DNA from: Clostridiaceae bacterium
GTDB lineage: Bacteria > Bacillota > Clostridia > DSM-8532
Length of the DNA: 64,000 nt
Direction of reading: 5' to 3'
Assembly: GCA_012728095.1 (NCBI GenBank)
Contig: JAAYFU010000024.1
Span: 24,982-88,981, forward strand
In this document: in pieces, positions 62,907-64,000 of the stretch
How the letters are laid out: each line of letters opens with the position of its first letter
Numbering within the stretch: the first letter of the stretch is position 1
Made by a program: the position numbers and the translations under genes
Notes under the pieces: generated by a model
The model's input: the letters and a program-made list of their open reading frames with translations, nothing else
Told to the model about the DNA's origin: nothing
Database searches by the model: none

Positions 62907-64000
62907 ATGAGCGCTGAGTTGCTTTTCGCCCTGGATCAGTTGGAAAAAGAGAAGGGCATAGATAAAGAGACTATAATCGATGCATTGGAACAAGCGTTAA
63001 TTTCAGCGTATAAAAAGAATTTTGGATCCGCGCAGAGCGTGGAGGTGTCAATTGATAGAAATTCAGGCCAGATTAGAGTTTATGCTTTGAAAACCATAGT
63101 TGAGGAAGTAAAAGATGCGGCTACGGAAATGTCTCTTGAGCAAGTCCAAAGATTCGGACCGGATTTTGAAGTAGGAGATATAGTCGAGGTGGAAGTTACA
63201 CCGAAAAAATTCGGGCGTATTGCGGCTCAGACTGCCAAGCAGGTTGTAATGCAGCGAATTCGCGAAGCAGAGCGCGGACTTATTTATGACGAGTTTTCGA
63301 ATCGTGAGGAAGATATCGTAAACGGCGTAGTTAGCCGGTTTGACAGAAAAAACGTGATTATTGACCTGGGAAAGGCAGAGGCTATTTTGCCGCCCTCGGA
63401 ACAGACACCGGGCGAGAAATACAATGTACATGACCGGCTGAAAGTATATGTAATTAATGTTAAGAAAACGAATAAAAATCCTCAGATTTATGTGTCCAGG
63501 ACTCATCCCGGCCTTGTAAAAAGGCTGTTGGAACTGGAAGTTCCTGAGATTGCGGATGGAACTGTTGAGATTAAGACTATTGCAAGGGAGGCAGGTTCCA
63601 GGACAAAAATTGCTATTTATTCCCGCAATGAAAATGTGGATCCTGTGGGAGCCTGTGTAGGGCAGAGAGGAGGCCGCATAAGGGCAATTGTCGATGAATT
63701 GCGTGGAGAGATGATTGACGTTATAAAATGGAGCCCTAATGAGGAAGAGTATATAGCCGCCAGCTTAAGCCCTGCCAAGGTGCTGCAGGTGGACCTGGAT
63801 GAAGAAAATAAAATTGCGAGAGTAATTGTTCCTGATTTTCAGCTGTCGCTTGCTATAGGCAAGGAAGGGCAGAATGCTAGACTGGCGGCAAAACTGACAG
63901 GCTGGAAAATTGATATAAAGAGCGAGTCGCAACTAAGAAATCATATCGAGTCCCAGCTCTTCAGCGTGAATCCTGCGTCTTATGAGGATGAGCAATCAAA
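62907..64000 (+). CDS. nusA: Transcription termination/antitermination factor NusA (cut by window end)
   Basis: RNA-polymerase-associated pausing, termination and antitermination factor. The first 364 codons are present and open to the window edge. The N-terminal domain starts MSAELLFALDQLEKEKGIDK; the S1 domain (about 132-200) has NGVVSRFDRKNVIIDLGKAE; KH1 and KH2 domains follow with VGACVGQRGGRIRAIVDEL and LAIGKEGQNARLAAKLTGWK. TTAAGGATGA contains a close-spaced start; GGAGG lies further upstream at 62892-62896. It follows rimP by 18 bases. The 3' end is missing. Confidence 0.95.
   Translation, partial: MSAELLFALDQLEKEKGIDKETIIDALEQALISAYKKNFGSAQSVEVSIDRNSGQIRVYALKTIVEEVKDAATEMSLEQVQRFGPDFEVGDIVEVEVTPKKFGRIAAQTAKQVVMQRIREAERGLIYDEFSNREEDIVNGVVSRFDRKNVIIDLGKAEAILPPSEQTPGEKYNVHDRLKVYVINVKKTNKNPQIYVSRTHPGLVKRLLELEVPEIADGTVEIKTIAREAGSRTKIAIYSRNENVDPVGACVGQRGGRIRAIVDELRGEMIDVIKWSPNEEEYIAASLSPAKVLQVDLDEENKIARVIVPDFQLSLAIGKEGQNARLAAKLTGWKIDIKSESQLRNHIESQLFSVNPASYEDEQS

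Noticed and set aside
1..64000. CRISPR arrays, tRNA or rRNA genes, prophage and intact insertion sequences
   Set aside because: None was seen on reading both strands; the only repeats are short palindromes and the RNase P arm.

Overview
The window looks like chromosome from a low-GC, anaerobic, probably spore-forming member of the Clostridia. Supporting points are: AT-rich intergenic DNA with strong GGAGG ribosome binding sites; T-box leaders in front of tyrS and pheST; a class A RNase P RNA, expected in Clostridia rather than Bacilli; PerR with a rubrerythrin; Ku/LigD end joining; DUF2935 and CarD-like proteins; and a circularly arranged amino-acid binding lipoprotein of a kind I associate with Ruminococcaceae-like genomes. 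No tRNA, rRNA, phage, IS transposase or CRISPR array was found. The species cannot be named from this sequence.

Layout. 1-9.9 kb: a YtfQRT-YjfF-like furanose-type sugar ABC transporter with its own sensor kinase, a second binding lipoprotein coupled to that kinase, and a chemoreceptor. 10-12 kb: T-box, tyrS, a palindromic repeat and a structured leader. 12-22 kb: a lone Tad-domain protein, a DUF368 polyprenyl-phosphate transporter, a DUF2935 protein, a DUF350-like membrane protein with a stop-interrupted glutathionylspermidine-synthase-like gene, and Ku-LigD. 22-28 kb: L25/Ctc, two flavoproteins, perR-rubrerythrin under tandem Per boxes, and a CarD-like regulator. 28-36 kb: a polar amino-acid ABC transporter and a complete livJHMGF set. 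36-39 kb: Sir2 and a beta-CASP nuclease, convergent and overlapping.

39-52.4 kb is the most distinctive region: a cyclase-family hydrolase, a TAXI-TRAP transporter, a cytoplasmic molybdopterin oxidoreductase with an Fe-S partner, a GntR regulator and a DRE-TIM aldolase. A molybdenum/tungsten-cofactor riboswitch with a terminator follows. It controls a FecCD-type ABC transporter, a P-loop NTPase and MobA. I infer that this couples an anaerobic catabolic pathway needing a Mo/W enzyme to its metal supply and cofactor maturation.

52.5-64 kb is mostly housekeeping: an FMN reductase, an acyl-CoA synthetase, rnpB with a repeat-expanded P12 arm, metA, T-box-pheST, a small two-repeat protein, tmcAL, rimP and the start of nusA (cut by the window end).

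Points most worth checking: the circularly permuted binding protein at 28174-29037; the Mo/W riboswitch and metal-uptake operon, with its apparent CTG start; the recurring stem-loops between binding-protein genes and their transporter genes; the in-frame stop in the ATP-grasp gene; and dispersed palindromic repeats, one of them inside RNase P RNA.
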